Numbered from the stretch's first letter, positions 11,495 to 23,254 are shown. The stretch is 64,000 nucleotides of DNA from Siphonodentalium dalli (GCA_032622095.1 CP136063.1:215531982-215595981), one strand, 5' to 3'. A program made the numbers and translations. Notes: generated by a model not told the origin, from the sequence alone.

Positions 11495-12190
11495 AATGCG
11501 ATGTTATACGCTACCATGAACGGGAAATCTGTTTAAACAGTTAGGCAAATGGCAGCGCCATAAGATTTGATCGTTCCAGCTTGAGATCCGCTCTCCGTCT
11601 GCTGGCATCGCTAACATTGTTAAAGGTACTCAATCCGATTAAGCACCCCTAAATTACTATTTCATTGGCTTCGGGGGTAAAAAATATTTGATTCGAGTCG
11701 AGCTCAGAGTGATCAGATATCGATTTTTCAAATTTGTTAATTTTTTAGATCTGGTCCACTTCCACGTGCTCAAACGGACAAATTACGGACAAATTGCGGG
11801 TGTAAGATGGATAACTCTAAAATCAAGTGGTTATTATTGTTAGTAATAACCATTTGATTTTAGAGTTATCCATCTTACACCCGCAATTTGTCCGTAATTT
11901 GTCCGTTTGAGTACGTGGAAGTGCACCAGATCTAAAAAATTAACAAATTTGAAAATCGATATCTGATCACTCTGAGCTTTGAAGGGTGGGTTCCTCGACT
12001 CGAATCAAATTTTTTACCCCCGAAGCCAAAGAAATAGTAATTTAGGGGTGCTTAATCGGATTGAGTACCTTTAACAAAAACTACAACTCCATATATATAT
12101 ATATATCGTACTTTCGACTAACTAATGGATTTTCCTGATATATTTTACACTTCGGTCTTACATATCAAATTCACCCAGGTTGGTTTACGC
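11495..12190. repeat. Dispersed repeat B, copy 2, interrupted by a TTAA element
   Basis: Left part 11495-11629 and right part 12075-12190 are collinear with 9640-9960. The break holds the palindromic element at 11630-12074. Confidence 0.75.
11630..12074. mobile_element. Palindromic TTAA-flanked non-autonomous element
   Basis: The 445-bp unit runs from TTAAAGGTACTCAATCCGAT to its reverse complement ATCGGATTGAGTACCTTTAA. Nearly all of it is one inverted repeat with arms of about 215 bp around a short centre near 11840-11852. Arms share CAAATTACGGACAAATTGCG, CTCTAAAATCAA and CGATATCTGATCA. TTAA occurs at both ends, and a paralogous site at 9765-9768 has just one TTAA, supporting a 4-bp duplication. 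TTAA targets are typical of piggyBac-like transposons, but the ends do not begin CCC, so the superfamily is uncertain. Related copies at 23610-24088 and 30572-30967 share only the right half and the extreme left end. Confidence 0.85.
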
Positions 12191-12247
12191 TGGTAACGCA
12201 TAACATTGTACGTATCGGGTCTGTCTTCAGAGTATGATGCTGGCTGA

Positions 12248-12411
12248 GAAATGAGTTATATCTCCCTCTAGGATACGGAGTGACGAAATGAGTTATATCT
12301 CCCTCTATGATACGGAGTGACGAAATGAGTTATATCTCCCTCTATGATACGGAGTGACGAAATGAGTTATATCTCCCTCTATGATACGGAGTGACGAAAT
12401 GAGTTATATCT
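12248..12411. repeat. 37-bp minisatellite, about 4.4 copies
   Basis: Units starting at 12248, 12285, 12322, 12359 and 12396 read GAAATGAGTTATATCTCCCT then CTATGATACGGAGTGAC, almost without variation. Confidence 0.95.
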
Positions 12412-14479
12412 ATCAAGGGACGTGGTGACAAGTGCATGGGTTTGGACTGTCTCACCCCAACATTTTTCAACAGAAGTGTTCATGCATAACACATCAGCAG
12501 ATGGAAAGTTTACACCAAAAACAGTTTGAAATTGGTCTCATAGTTTATAGTATATAGTTGAATCTGTCAATGAAGCATCGGATTGAACAGAATTTAAAAA
12601 ATCAGTGCCGTTCTCAATATCCGCGCGATATGGATGGACCACTGTCGGCGCAGAAAGATGTGAACGTCGCAGACGAAGATGTCATCAAACGCCGATCTTC
12701 TGTGCAGTAAATATACGTAGCGCTTAAGGAGTTCTGATTAGTTTTTCGAGTGTTTTTATGTGTATCTGAGACTGATCAATTGGACTGCGAATGTCATCTG
12801 AAATATGAATCCATAACATATTCGAAATAGTGTGTACATATCAATTATGCATGTATTTCAATTGGAATTAATTGAACATCCATCTCAGCATTCAGATTTG
12901 CGATTTCAAAAAGGTGAATGAATGATAACGTGATGCCTTGATCACACGCACGTGAATGCTGTCGTTTAGTATTAACATGCTTGGAGTTTGTATATTGACC
13001 ACATATAATATGCAGGACGAAATGCTACGACGTATCAACGATTTGTTATAATCATGTTTATTTTACAGACTTTATGACTCGTTCCCACTCGAGTAGACCG
13101 TTACGCGACAATGAAACCGAATCATCTTATCGAATATACATATATCGTATAGCTACAAATTATGCAATTCTGACTTTTTTAAGAGTCATCAGATAATATT
13201 GTAACGATTCTATGTTAACCCTAAACACCCGTACACATATGATCACAATGTACAATGTGTGGAACACTTGTGTGCCTTCTCATCTGGATGTCGATGGGCC
13301 TCTTTATTGTGTCTATGTATAGCACATGTAGTCAGATTACCAACACCATGCATGTTTAAACAAAATCAAACCAGACCATGCGGTTTTGATAAATGAACGT
13401 ATCTTTCCTCAGATGAAGCTATATATCTCCCAGTTAAATGGTGATATCCACTATTCAAAACATAATTTCGCAAAGCGGAATGTCCCCTCAATGGCTTACT
13501 CTCACCCCGATCAATTTAATAGAAATTCCTACTCATTTCCGATTTTATCTATCATAAATAGTAGACACTTTTTGACGTTAGGTAGTTCGTTTGAAACATA
13601 ATAAACAGTCATAGTTGGTTGATAATACATGTATCAATAGAAAAATATATGTTTAATTAACCATAAAATTGTCTAACCTGCAGAGCGATTCGAAAAAATG
13701 CTATATGCGTCCAATTAAGTGTGGGTACCCACCACAATTCGGGGATCAAAGCCCCAGATAGATCCTGCGATGAGATGTCGCCAAACCAGAGCTGGGATGT
13801 CAAAGATGCAGATGATTTACTTCACATTTTGAACGTTTCTTCTTGAAAATATTCCAAATATCATTCGGACAGGCCGGCACATGGATCATTCTTAGGGTGG
13901 GGGTGCATGTGCAAGGGTGAAATTGTGTATGTTTGTTTGTGTTTTTATGTTCTAATGTCATATTATGCTATTATGTTTTATTCGACATTATAGGCCCGGA
14001 ACTGTACAACGAATGGACACATTAAATCAGTGTAAATCATGAGTTAGCAGGGACGTGACTCGAGGGCCCATGTTGGGGTGATCACATATAGTTTCTTAAT
14101 ACACCCCCTTTCAGGAACTTCTATATGCACCCCCATGTTAGGTTCAATTTTAGATTTTTTCATCTGGTGATCATTTCAGTTCACAAATTTTGCCGAAATT
14201 ATTTAAATTATCTAAATATGCAGGTTTTTGTCTGAAAACAATTTACACATAAATACTAAAAAAAATTGAACCAATTTTTAGAATGAAATTTCCAACTTAG
14301 GTTGTGGCGGGCAAGACATTTCCAAATGTTGAAAGTGTTGACCGGCGACTGGGGGAGGTGTTATGTTACACCAACACACCACTGCCACATCCCAATAACA
14401 GAGTGGACGAATTACCCGACTATAACAGAAAAGAACATGTGATCTTCGGTTGTAGCCTATTATGTTCGCGGATAGAGAG
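12412..14479. other. Intergenic, no gene seen
   Basis: Non-coding in appearance. Around 14280-14340, GACATTTCCAAATGTTGAAA resembles words near 30005-30030, a hint of an old shared repeat. This is the left target flank of the BEL/Pao element. Confidence 0.45.
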
Positions 14480-14759
14480 TGTGATGAGGGTTGACTGTAT
14501 CTATAGGGATACCAATGGCTCAGGGTGAGAGTAAGAGAAAACACGTCTTTACTGGTTCGATATATATTTTAAACTCTACTCAAAACTACACTACAGAAAG
14601 CATTAACATATATCTCAGAGAAATACAGACATACGTGGGAACCTACTGTATCTAACATTCCGATCTCACATATGGCTACAATCACCCGTCTTCATTCTAC
14701 AGAGTTGTCACCATACATCTAGATCACGTGCTGTCCGCTATCAAACACAATTCACAACA
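14480..14759 (-). repeat. 3' LTR of the BEL/Pao element
   Basis: 280 bp, beginning TGTTGTGAATTG and ending TCATCACA when read on the element strand. It matches the other LTR at full length with four substitutions and no gap. Confidence 0.95.
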
Positions 14760-15051
14760 TACTCCGGGTGAGGGGCCAGACACACAAGTTAACTGACTAC
14801 TAAAGCTTGATATAGTAAGAATGAGTGGACTGCAAAGATGAAGAATTGTAGAATAGAGAGGTCAGTGATAGGTGATTGAGAGGAAGGACAATAGAGGAAT
14901 AAAGATGCATGGGGAATTCTAAATCCAATAAGTAATATACATGCATCTACAACTAAATAATAAGCACACGTGAATACTTGATATAGTTACTACTACTTAA
15001 TAAGCACTTGATATAGTAAACATAGATCACTGATGTATTATGTAATTTCAA

Positions 15052-16366
15052 TTAATCAGAGTCACTATCCTGTAACTGCATTCTTATACGAGCGTCTGCA
15101 TTTACAGCTGCATCTCGCCGTGGTCGCGCACTATTGTGTTGCGGTTCAGATGTCTCTGCTCTAATTACGTCCGTTGTATCGTCTGCATTGTCAATGTTTT
15201 CAGAAAATTCCAAAGGAATTAATTTGGCTATTGTTCTATTGGTCAAGCCGTTTGCTGTTTTTAACGTAACTGATCGAACAAATCCATCTCGCCCTTCGTG
15301 GAGTTCGGTGACGACACCGAGTCGCCAATTGATGCGTGGGGTTTCATCGTGAATATGGACGACGTCACCGACTTGAACTACTGGATTGCGTGGTCGATCG
15401 CGAGTGTAACGTTCTCTCAACGCTAACAAATATTCGTCACGACATTGTTTCCAGAACATTTGGATAGATTTGTAGAGTGATTTTGATCGACTAATCAGTG
15501 TTTCTTTTCTCACAGGAGAGTACGATGTTACATCCAAGTCAATGTCTTCTCGGTGGTGTGGGTACATTTCAAGGTTACGCCCATTTAGAAGCTTCGATGG
15601 AGTTATCGGGTCTACAAGGTCCTTATCGTCTCCCACATATGTTAGCGGTCGATCATTGATACACGCTTCGATTTCGGTAACTATTGTCATGAGTTCATTC
15701 AATGTCACGGCGGAACGACCGAGAATCTTTTTCAGATGGGTTTTCGTCAATCCGATTAGGCGCTCCCAAAAGCCACCAAACCAGGGGGCTCTCTTCGGTA
15801 TGAATAACCATTTAACGCCATGCCGAGCTACGGATCATACAAGTTGCGGATCGGATAGGAGTTCAGTCACTTCACGTGAAGCGGACTCGAAAGTCTTAGC
15901 ATTGTCCGAAATAATCGTTTTTGGTAGCCCGCGTCTGCTAACAAATCGCCGAAAACATTGTAGGAAAATGTCAACTGTCATATTCGTCACAATTTCTAAG
16001 TGTACTACTCTTGTGACTGCATACGTGAAGAGGCAACTGTATACTTTCTGTCCATGTTCAATGTTAATAGCTCCAGTAAAGTCAACACCTGTAACTTCGA
16101 ATGGCGCTGCCTCTTTGACGCGTATTTCCGGTAGATTGGGTGACCTTGGTATCTGATACGGTCGCCCGATGACCTTTTTACACGTAACACATTGTCTCAA
16201 GAGGGATTTTACTCTTTGCCTCAAACGTGGGACCCAGTATGTTTGTCTGATGTAGGACGTCGTTTGGTTCACACCCGCGTGTAGAGATAGCTTGTGTGAA
16301 CTAATTATGATTAAGTCTGTCACATTATGCTGAGTTGGCAAGAGTGCTGGGTATTTTGCGAGTCTG
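15052..16366 (-). pseudogene. BEL/Pao integrase and C-terminal domain
   Basis: Read on the minus strand after a frameshift near 16366. The zinc-binding domain shows SSHKLSLHAGVNQT and later CVTCKK (His-His-Cys-Cys pattern). The catalytic core has VTGVDFTGAI (first Asp), IISDNAKTFESA (second Asp) and, after an in-frame TGA at 15835-15837, APWFGGFWERLIG with the Glu; the triad residues are all present. The tail contains VVQVGDVVHIHDETPRINW and GVVTELHEGRDG, typical of the domain following BEL integrases. The frame runs to a stop at 15052 and ends in a hydrophilic Asp/Ser-rich stretch. The enzyme would insert element cDNA into the host genome, but the TGA separates the second Asp from the Glu, so it is presumably non-functional unless the stop is a sequencing error. 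Confidence 0.92.
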
Positions 16367-19300
16367 GTAAAGTAGTATTGCCAATTCTACCCGAACTACG
16401 AAGGATCCCTTTATCGTCAATATAAAGTCTCAACTGATCGATGATTGTAGGTCGGGGGCCCTTCTTGTCATCAATATAGTCTATTACATGTTGATAACTA
16501 TCCCGTTGGCATCGTTGGATAAGAATGTTATCAGCACGATTCAGTTCATTCAAGTTTAGTGTTCGACCGCCATTCTCCCTACCGCCTTTCATCCTGTCAA
16601 CGAATCTGAGAACGAACGCGGTCACGCGTCTTAACCTGTCATAAGAGGAGAATTTGTTCATGTCGATTGGGAATTCGTTGGTACCTTGTACTTGAGTTTG
16701 TAGGGAAGCCGCATCTATCACCTTATCAGTTACATCGCATGTCAAGTCATCAGTTTCGTCATGTATCGCCACATTTTCGCTGCAGTCGGTCATGAGAAAT
16801 CGCGGGCCTTCCCACCACATGTTAGAATTAATTAATGTCAAGACTGAACAACCACGGCTTGGGATGTCCGCTGGGTTCGTCGAAGACGTGCAAAGATTCC
16901 AATCTGCTACTTCAGTCAATGACCTGATTTCTCGAACGCGATTCTCCACGAACACTGGCAGTTTCTTATTTGATGCTATCCATGAGTGTACTACCTGGCT
17001 ATCTGTCCACAAACATGTATTTAATTTGAGGTCAGTAAAGCTACATTTGATGTGATTACTCAAGCGTGCAGTTATCAGTGCGGCCGATAATTCTAACTGC
17101 GGAATTGTTAATTGTTTTAGCGGAGCGACGCGAGTTTTGGCCACCACCAGACGTGGCACGTGTTTAGAACAACATTGTATATAGGCTACTGTAGCATATG
17201 CTTTAGTGCTTGCGTCCGCGAACACGTGTAGTGTGCGTTCTAATTCACCCACTCTGTCACATGGGTACAGTATTTTGCGTTCGAATGTTAACCTTGAAGC
17301 TCCTGAAAGATCCTCACTTATACGCATCCACTCAACACTAATGTCTTCTGTGACAGGTTCATCCTACTCAAGATTTAGTTCCCACAGTTTTTGCATAAAC
17401 ATTTTCCCTCTAATTGTCACAGGACAGACAATACCGAGGGGATCGTACAAATTTGCACAGTTACGTAATATCTCCCTCTTTGTAATGAGATGAGTGTTAG
17501 GAATTTCTAGAGGCTGAAGTCCGAGTCGGTCATCGTTCACTGCCCACTTCAATCCCAGAACGTTCACAATGTCAGAATTGTCAGCTACTCCTTCTCTTTC
17601 GGCTATATCCATTAACGAGGTAGAGCTAGTGGCCCATGATCGTACATTGAAATGAGCTTTTCCCATCACAGTTCTGGTGACATCATAAAATTTAAACAAC
17701 TCACTCTCTGTTTCGAAACTTCCCACGAAATTGTCCACATATATCCTGTTATATAAATCCGACTCATTGTTCATTTCCAAATGTTTTTGGATTGTCGCGT
17801 TCAGCATAAAGGGTGAGGATTTTGTTCCAAACGGGACCACATTGAAACGATAGTCCACAAGTTCTGATGTAACACTGTCCATCCAAAGAAATCTTGTAAA
17901 ATCTCGATCACGTTCGTTCAATCGAATGTTCAAGAATGCCTTTTCGATGTCTGCAACTACTCCGAATCGTTTCTCTCGAAAGTTCAGTAGTAATGTTGAA
18001 AGATCGTTCTGGAGGGGCGGACCAGTTATGAGGCAGTCATTTAAACTGGGCGAGTCCCGACTGGACCGGAAACTTGCGTCGAAAACGACACGGAGTGGTG
18101 TAGTTGCAGAATCTTTTATTACTGGATGGTGAGGTAAGTAGTGGCACATACCTGGATCCCGAATGTTAGGTTTATCCTTAATAATTTCTATGAACCCTTT
18201 GTCTTCCCATGTTCGTACCACATTGGAATAATTATCCAACAATGGAGGGTCTCTCTTTAGTTTGTGAATGAGACGGGATGTCCTTTCTTTAACAAGTCCA
18301 TAATTGGTAGGAAGGTCCTTATGATCCTGTTTCCACGGAAACGGAGCCACATAGTGTCCATCTTCTAAATAAATTTGGTTGTTGTAGTCTCCAAGTACGT
18401 CGTCTTGTAAACTAATACCGGCCGACTCCACTTCCCAAAATTTCGTCAATTGTTTGTCTTCGTCGTTGTTCACCAAGCTCAGTAAGCTTGAAATGTTTGG
18501 TTGACGTGATGTGCATGTAGGGCCAGATAGAATATATCCCATTTTCGAATTAACTGCTGTCGGCCCCTGGCCAGTCTGAATGATGTCACCATATACCAAG
18601 TCGTAGTACTGATCGGCGCCTATTAGAATGTCAATGGTCAATTCGGAACATGCGTACTTGAGTGGGTGTGCTAATTTCAGTCCTCGGAGGTGTGGCGTAT
18701 ACAGAACTTCTCTCTCCATGTTCATGTCGAGTGGGGTAGATATGCTGTGGGGTGTTACCAAGAGCTTCAATGGAACAGTTCCTACATCTGTTACCAGGTT
18801 TGCCTGTGCTACGTCCATCCATATGACCGAAGGCTTAGATGAGCCGAATGCCGACATGCGAACGCACTCCCTGTCGATCACATGTAGATTTAATTGATCT
18901 CTGAATGCACGTGTCACAAATGACCTCTGGGATCCATCATCTAAGAGAATATTTGCTAGTGAACTTCTCGGCCCCACCCGCACTGGGGCTACCGCGGTTT
19001 TCAGCAACACGTATTTCGAACTGCAGCTATTACTTAACACTGTAGATGACGAATCGACACTTTGTTTGGGATTGGTCGAGGAATGTAGGCTCGTGTGGTG
19101 CCTACGAGAACACTCTTTGCAACTGAACTTTGATTTACAATGCGTAACACGATGTGAACTTCCCAAACAGTTGAAACACAACTTAAGCTCCTTCACTCGT
19201 TTGATCCGAGAATCAACATCCGGGAATTTCGCACAATTGCTGGGAAAGTGATCGCCGGATGTATCACAGAACACGCAGAATTTACCGCGAGTAAATCCCG

Positions 19301-19829
19301 GCTGTGGCTTTGCTTGTTGAAAACGAGATGGTTGGTGACGCGAATTGTTCGTATTCGCCATCAGTGACGACACTGCGGGTTCCATCGAAGGGGTAGACAA
19401 TCCAGCCGAACTTCTTATCTCGATTTCATTCTGCAGAAATGTTCTGAGTTGTTCCAACGTATACTCTCCGCTTCCTTGTTCGCGGGTCAGGGTACTCCGC
19501 ATAGATCCAGGTAATTTGTTGACGATCAAGGAAATCAACATGTCATCATAGTGGAGTTTGTCTGTGATAGCATCCAGGGATCGGATATTAGCTTCCATTG
19601 TGTCCCTGAAAATCACCAAACTTGAGGTTGTGTCTTTTGGTGTCGGTAGGTGAATAAGTGCTTGCATGTGCGCATCTATGATGGTATGCATCTGGCCGAA
19701 TCGATGTTTCAAGATGTCAGTCGCCGCACTATAATTTGCTGATGTAAGGCTCAGTCCTTCAATGCTGAGCGAAGCTTGTCCGACGAGGAGCGATTTCAGG
19801 CACAAAATGAGTCCCAAAACTGAGTCCAT
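16320..19829 (-). pseudogene. BEL/Pao gag-protease-reverse transcriptase-RNase H
   Basis: One minus-strand frame, interrupted only by TAG at 17364-17366. Counting from 19829: gag residues 1-180; zinc knuckles CVFCDTSGDHFPSNC (185-199) and CFNCLGSSHRVTHC (218-231); aspartic protease motif LLDDGS (295-300); reverse transcriptase with ADIEKAF (626-632), FGTKSSPF and YVDN (697-700). YVDN in place of YVDD is, as I recall, common in BEL elements, so I do not treat it as a defect. After the TAG, HVFADASTKAYATVAY, LWTDSQVVHSWI and TNPADIPSRG mark the RNase H region. The frame is lost near 16366, just before the integrase. Neighbouring Asp and Gly residues of the catalytic sites appear intact. Confidence 0.93.
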
Positions 19830-20271
19830 GACATGGCATCTCCATCAAATGTTGGAAGGGTTAACTTTGGTAAAGTCACAGGAGTCCGTGAATTCATCGA
19901 CCGGCGAGTTGTTGCATCAGTTTCCTCGGGTGGAGATGATCTCATTCGAGATAAATGTCTTTGTATATATTGTCCATATTGCATGATGTGATCGTTGATC
20001 GTGAAAATTTGGCTTTCGAATTCATCAGCTGTTTTGGTATAGTCTTCCTGATTGTCCAATAGAATCAATGTAAGCATGAGATCACTCAGCTCCTCCAGAG
20101 TCACAACTTTCTTTTGTAGAGCTTCAACCAAGCGAGCTAATTTGTCTAACTGTTCATGTGTTGGGTTTTCTTCTCTGCATATAGGTCTTCTGCATCAGTA
20201 ATGTTCCTGGTTACATGTCCTCTGGTGGCTCCCCGACGTCGAGCCGACTCTTTATACTCAGTAGTATCCAT
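19796..20271 (-). pseudogene. BEL/Pao gag, N-terminal part
   Basis: The first plausible ATG lies at 20271-20269 on the minus strand, 32 bp inside the 5' LTR, and opens with MDTTEYKESARRRGATRGHV. That frame stops at 20146, but the neighbouring frame continues the same protein from about 20155 (EQLDKLARLVEALQKK, a likely coiled coil, then TLPKLTLPTFDGDAMSWTQFW, the conserved gag start of BEL elements). It stops at 19796 just after FWDSF. The following frame resumes at LKSLLVGQ, and the usual 15-20 residues between these motifs are missing, which implies a small deletion. Confidence 0.85.
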
Positions 20272-20284
20272 TGGTATGACTGTA

Positions 20285-20301
20285 TCCGGTTCGAGGGACC
20301 A
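20285..20301 (-). other. Candidate primer-binding site
   Basis: On the minus strand TGGTCCCTCGAACCGGA lies one base inside the 5' LTR. It starts with TGG, the complement of a tRNA CCA end, and sits where a primer-binding site belongs. I could not assign the tRNA. Confidence 0.6.
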
Positions 20302-20302
20302 A

Positions 20303-20582
20303 TGTGATGATGGTTGACTGTATCTATAGGGATACCAATGGCTCAGGATGAGAGTAAGAGAAAACACGTCTTTACTGGTTCGATATATATTTTAAACTCT
20401 ACTCAAAACTACACTACAGAAAGCATTAACATATATCTCAGAGAAATACAGACATACGTGGGAACCTACTGTATCTAACATTCCGATCTCACATATGGCT
20501 ACAATCACCCGTCTTCATTCTACATAGTTGTCACGATACATCTAGATCACGTGCTGTCCGCTATCAAACACAATTCACAACA
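20303..20582 (-). repeat. 5' LTR of the BEL/Pao element
   Basis: 280 bp, four substitutions from the 3' LTR (about 1.4 percent). The promoter and polyadenylation signals of the element should lie here; TATATATTTTAAAC on the plus strand is an AT-rich core, but I cannot place the start site. Confidence 0.95.
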
Positions 20583-21657
20583 GAGAGGACGCATAATTAT
20601 TTATCTTTTCTTGCGATGTTTTGTATCAGAATTGTCATTGGAATGTGCTATGGTATACATTTTTCTCTGTTGAATGGTTTGGCCGAGGCTGGGAGACACC
20701 CCCCAACAAAACAAATACTGTCCCTGATAACAACTGCATTTCGATGCATGACACGTTATACTCATCATCGGGTCTCGTGATCGTTTTGCACGAGTGGAGC
20801 TATAATCACAATTATCTCTGTGAACAGAGCAATAACAGCCAGTCCACCGGGCGCGGAAGGCTTAATTATATTACAATTAACCCCTCAATCAGTCAATTCA
20901 TCCGGTCCCTTATATGTTGCGCGGACATTTCGTGGCATCTCGTCTAGTGAGCTATTCGTGCAGTTTGACAACAATTGCCCCCCCCCCCCTATACGATATA
21001 TGTATATCTAAAACACTTCTTCAAATATTTCCGTTATTTCGTCAAAAACACTTCTTCAGATATCTCCGTTATTTAGTTAATAAATATATTTTCTTATTTA
21101 GGATCACATATCAAAATCAGAGAATATGGTGATCCCCTTTTCATGGGATCACCATATCCTCTCATTTTGATATATGATCCTGCCTGCATTGAGCCACGAC
21201 TGGCTCCTGAGACGAGGATCACATATTATATGATACCCTATCCTACGGAGGATCACATATTGTTTGATATCTACACCCGTGCGCATGGCCTGAATTGACA
21301 GATTCAACTATATACCGGCATTTGTTTTGGCAGCGTGGAAGTCCAGGAACTATACTAGTGGGTGGATGTTCTCGAAAATTTGAGTGAGAAAAAGCAAAAA
21401 CACTATTGAAAAAATTCGCAAAAAAATATTAAATGGTTTGATCTGGGAAAACTGATTGACAGCGGGTGTATACATACTCCTGCTTCATGTGGACATACAC
21501 ATACGTTGTTCGTTATCTGTTTTACGATGAGAAACAAACATATCCCCATATCATATACGTGAAAATGACTTTCCCATTTTCTCGGGTTTGGCGATACCGT
21601 CGCGTTTGGCGATACCCTCGAGTTTGGCGATACCACGTACACGGGGGTGATTATATA
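20583..21657. other. Gene-free region with foldback and short repeats
   Basis: Contains a C run at 20980-20990, words ACACTTCTTCAAATATTTCCG and CGTTATTT that recur inverted near 41215-41300, a foldback at 21100-21181, and three copies of GTTTGGCGATACC at 21586-21633. An upstream non-coding exon of the LITAF-type gene may lie here or further left, but I cannot locate it. Confidence 0.5.
21100..21181. repeat. Foldback hairpin
   Basis: AGGATCACATATCAAAATCA on the left pairs with TTTTGATATATGATCCT on the right; the inner parts ATATGGTGATCCC and GGGATCACCATAT also pair, leaving a loop of about 7 bases. Confidence 0.85.
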
Positions 21658-21786
21658 ACTGTGTTTTAAGTCGGTTAATGGACTCGCGATTGGACATTCG
21701 TAAACTAAATGGTCTCGTGCTAGGCCCTCGACCACCTAGCTAGTTACGAATGTCAAGTAACTCGTCCATTAATCCTGACGTAATTT
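21658..21786. repeat. Short foldback element, copy 2
   Basis: Relative of 7632-7750, sharing CTGTGTTTTAAGTCGGTTAA and GGACTCGCGATT at the left end and CCATTAATCCTGACG at the right end. It stops about 110 bp before the putative 3' splice site of LITAF exon 1. Confidence 0.65.
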
Positions 21787-21926
21787 AGTGTAGAACACAC
21801 GGGCTATGTGTGTATTCTACCCTGAACGCTGATCGAAGTGTGCATCGACCCATGCGTATCACTTTAATTTTGATGTCTCTTCATCACTTTACAGTCTGCG
21901 TTAGAAGAATTACTCAACAGCTAAAG

Positions 21927-22254
21927 ATGTCGGTACACCCGGAAGTTAAAGTGCATATTGTCAGTGGACCGCCACCACCATCTGTGCCACCACCTGCGGT
22001 GCATAAGGCTGGTGGACCGCCGCCGCCACCCGCGGTGCATGTGGCGGCAGGGGAGCCTCCACCACCCGCTTACCACGCGGTAGGTGGTCCGGGTCCGCCA
22101 CCCGCGATGTACGCGCCGGGTGGACCGGCGCCGCCGCCCGCAGCACATGCAGGAGGGCCACAACCGGGTACTGGTGTCCCGACAATTTATCCCGGAGGAA
22201 GTAAGCCAACAGTCGTTGGTTCATGGCAACAGCAACAGCAACCGCAACCGCAGG
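21927..22254 (+). CDS. LITAF/SIMPLE-domain protein, coding exon 1 (proline-rich N-terminus)
   Basis: First coding exon of a three-exon gene (21927-22254, 36944-37190, 42826-42940) encoding 229 residues. LITAF-domain proteins are small monotopic proteins on the cytosolic face of late endosomes and lysosomes, linked to membrane traffic and, in vertebrates, to inflammatory signalling. Residues 1-109 are rich in Pro, Gly and Ala, with repeats of GGPPPPPAVH type and a run QQQQQPQPQ. PPAY at 46-49 is a PPxY motif of the kind that recruits NEDD4-family WW domains in vertebrate LITAF. The donor reads CAG-G/GTAAGT and leaves one base of codon 110. I chose ATG 21927 because the upstream sequence TCATCACTTTACAG at 21881-21894 looks like a 3' splice site, implying a non-coding exon further upstream; the frame is open back to that site, so extra N-terminal residues from an earlier exon are possible. 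Confidence 0.85.
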
Positions 22255-22356
22255 GTAAGTTGTTTTTTCTTTGGCGAAAACGCTTGCGGTGACTCCGATA
22301 AAACAATAAGGACATTTTTTTCCAGCGTTCGAATAAAGATTTCGTAGATGTTCGGT

Positions 22357-22796
22357 ATAACCCTTTCATGACGGGAGCTGCGCTTGCGTAACATTAAATA
22401 CCCTGTGCCAATGCATTCTTTTATATATGCGAGTCGACCATATGTCGTCTCGCGTACAATTTTTATATTTTTTTCTTTCATTCTATTATAATTTTTATCA
22501 TTTTTTTATCTTATATTTTTTAACAATTTTATCATTTTTTTTATCATTTTTTCTTACTTTCTTTATCATTTTTTTCTTACATTCTTTAACAATTTTTATC
22601 ATTATTTCTTACATTCTTTAACAATTTTTATCATTTAAAATATTAAATATCATAAAACATTATAAAATTTGTTAGGCCAATGCATTCTCTTATATATACG
22701 ACCGACCTATATGGTTGACTCCTCGCATATATCAGAAAATGCATGGGCACAGGGTTTTCGCAAGAATTCAGAAAGCTCCAGTTATGGAAGGGTTAA
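22357..22796. mobile_element. TTAA-type MITE with nested hairpins
   Basis: Starts ATAACCCTTTCATGACGGGA and ends AGTTATGGAAGGGTTAA, an inverted pair like the ends at 3479-3726. Inside are palindromes built from CCAATGCATTCTTTTATATA and GCGAGTCGACC, plus an AT-rich filler of TTTTTATCATT type at 22455-22640. No coding capacity. Confidence 0.8.
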
Positions 22797-22977
22797 TTTG
22801 TGCGACACCTTTCTCATAATAACACTGGACCAAGCTCCATATCTATCGATAACACTATAACTGAATATCTGGTCTGCATGATGACGTGGAGAAATAATAT
22901 AGAATTACTTTGAAATACGCTCCATCTTGTCTTGAAATTCGACAGCGTTAAAAAAATCACACATAATATAACTATAT

Positions 22978-23115
22978 ATCCCTTTGATGACTGAAGCGTC
23001 CTGATTTTTTAACGAAAACCCTGTACCAATGTATTCTCTTATATTTGCGAGTCGACCATAGGTCGCCTCGCATATATAAGAGAATGCAATGGCCTCACAA
23101 TATTTACCTCGATCG
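22978..23115. mobile_element. TTAA-type MITE fragment
   Basis: Carries the family palindrome, with CCAATGTATTCTCTTATATT and GCGAGTCGACCATAGG facing CCTCGCATATATAAGAGAAT. The start ATCCCTTTGATGACTGAAG is a diverged terminus. The opposite end is not found. Confidence 0.6.
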
Positions 23116-23254
23116 TGTAATGATGAATATGAATATATGAATATATATCAGTTTATATTTAGAGAAATTGAGAAAACTATTGTGAATTCAATAATTTGAA
23201 TGGCGCAGTTAAATTTGTAATGATTAGTGACAAATGATAATATTAAGTTAACCA

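Larger units (their letters stand above)
14480..20582 (-). mobile_element. BEL/Pao LTR retrotransposon, full length, inactive
   Basis: A 6.1-kb element on the minus strand with LTRs at both ends and gag-protease-RT-RNase H-integrase order between. The bases GAGAG stand outside both LTRs (14475-14479 and 20583-20587), a 5-bp target duplication as expected for BEL/Pao. Coding lesions are a frameshift near 20155, an apparent deletion with frame change near 19800-19830, a TAG at 17364-17366, a frameshift near 16366 and a TGA at 15835-15837. Protein evidence is in the separate entries. The segment 14760-15051 is the 3' untranslated part; I saw no clear purine-rich tract next to the 3' LTR. Confidence 0.95.

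Noticed and set aside
14760-14800. Polypurine tract upstream of the 3' LTR
   Set aside because: The element strand reads GGCCCCTCACCCGGAGTA there, which is not purine-rich enough to call.
17727-17738. YVDN in the BEL reverse transcriptase as an inactivating mutation
   Set aside because: YVDN is, from memory of the family, a normal variant in BEL/Pao elements.
20285-20301. A tRNA gene fragment (contains GGTTCGAGG)
   Set aside because: Position next to the LTR and the lack of a cloverleaf make it a primer-binding site candidate instead.
21810-21926. N-terminal extension of the LITAF-type protein from an earlier ATG
   Set aside because: A plausible 3' splice site (TCATCACTTTACAG) lies inside it; residues before 21927 look unlike the protein. 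A spliced extension remains possible.
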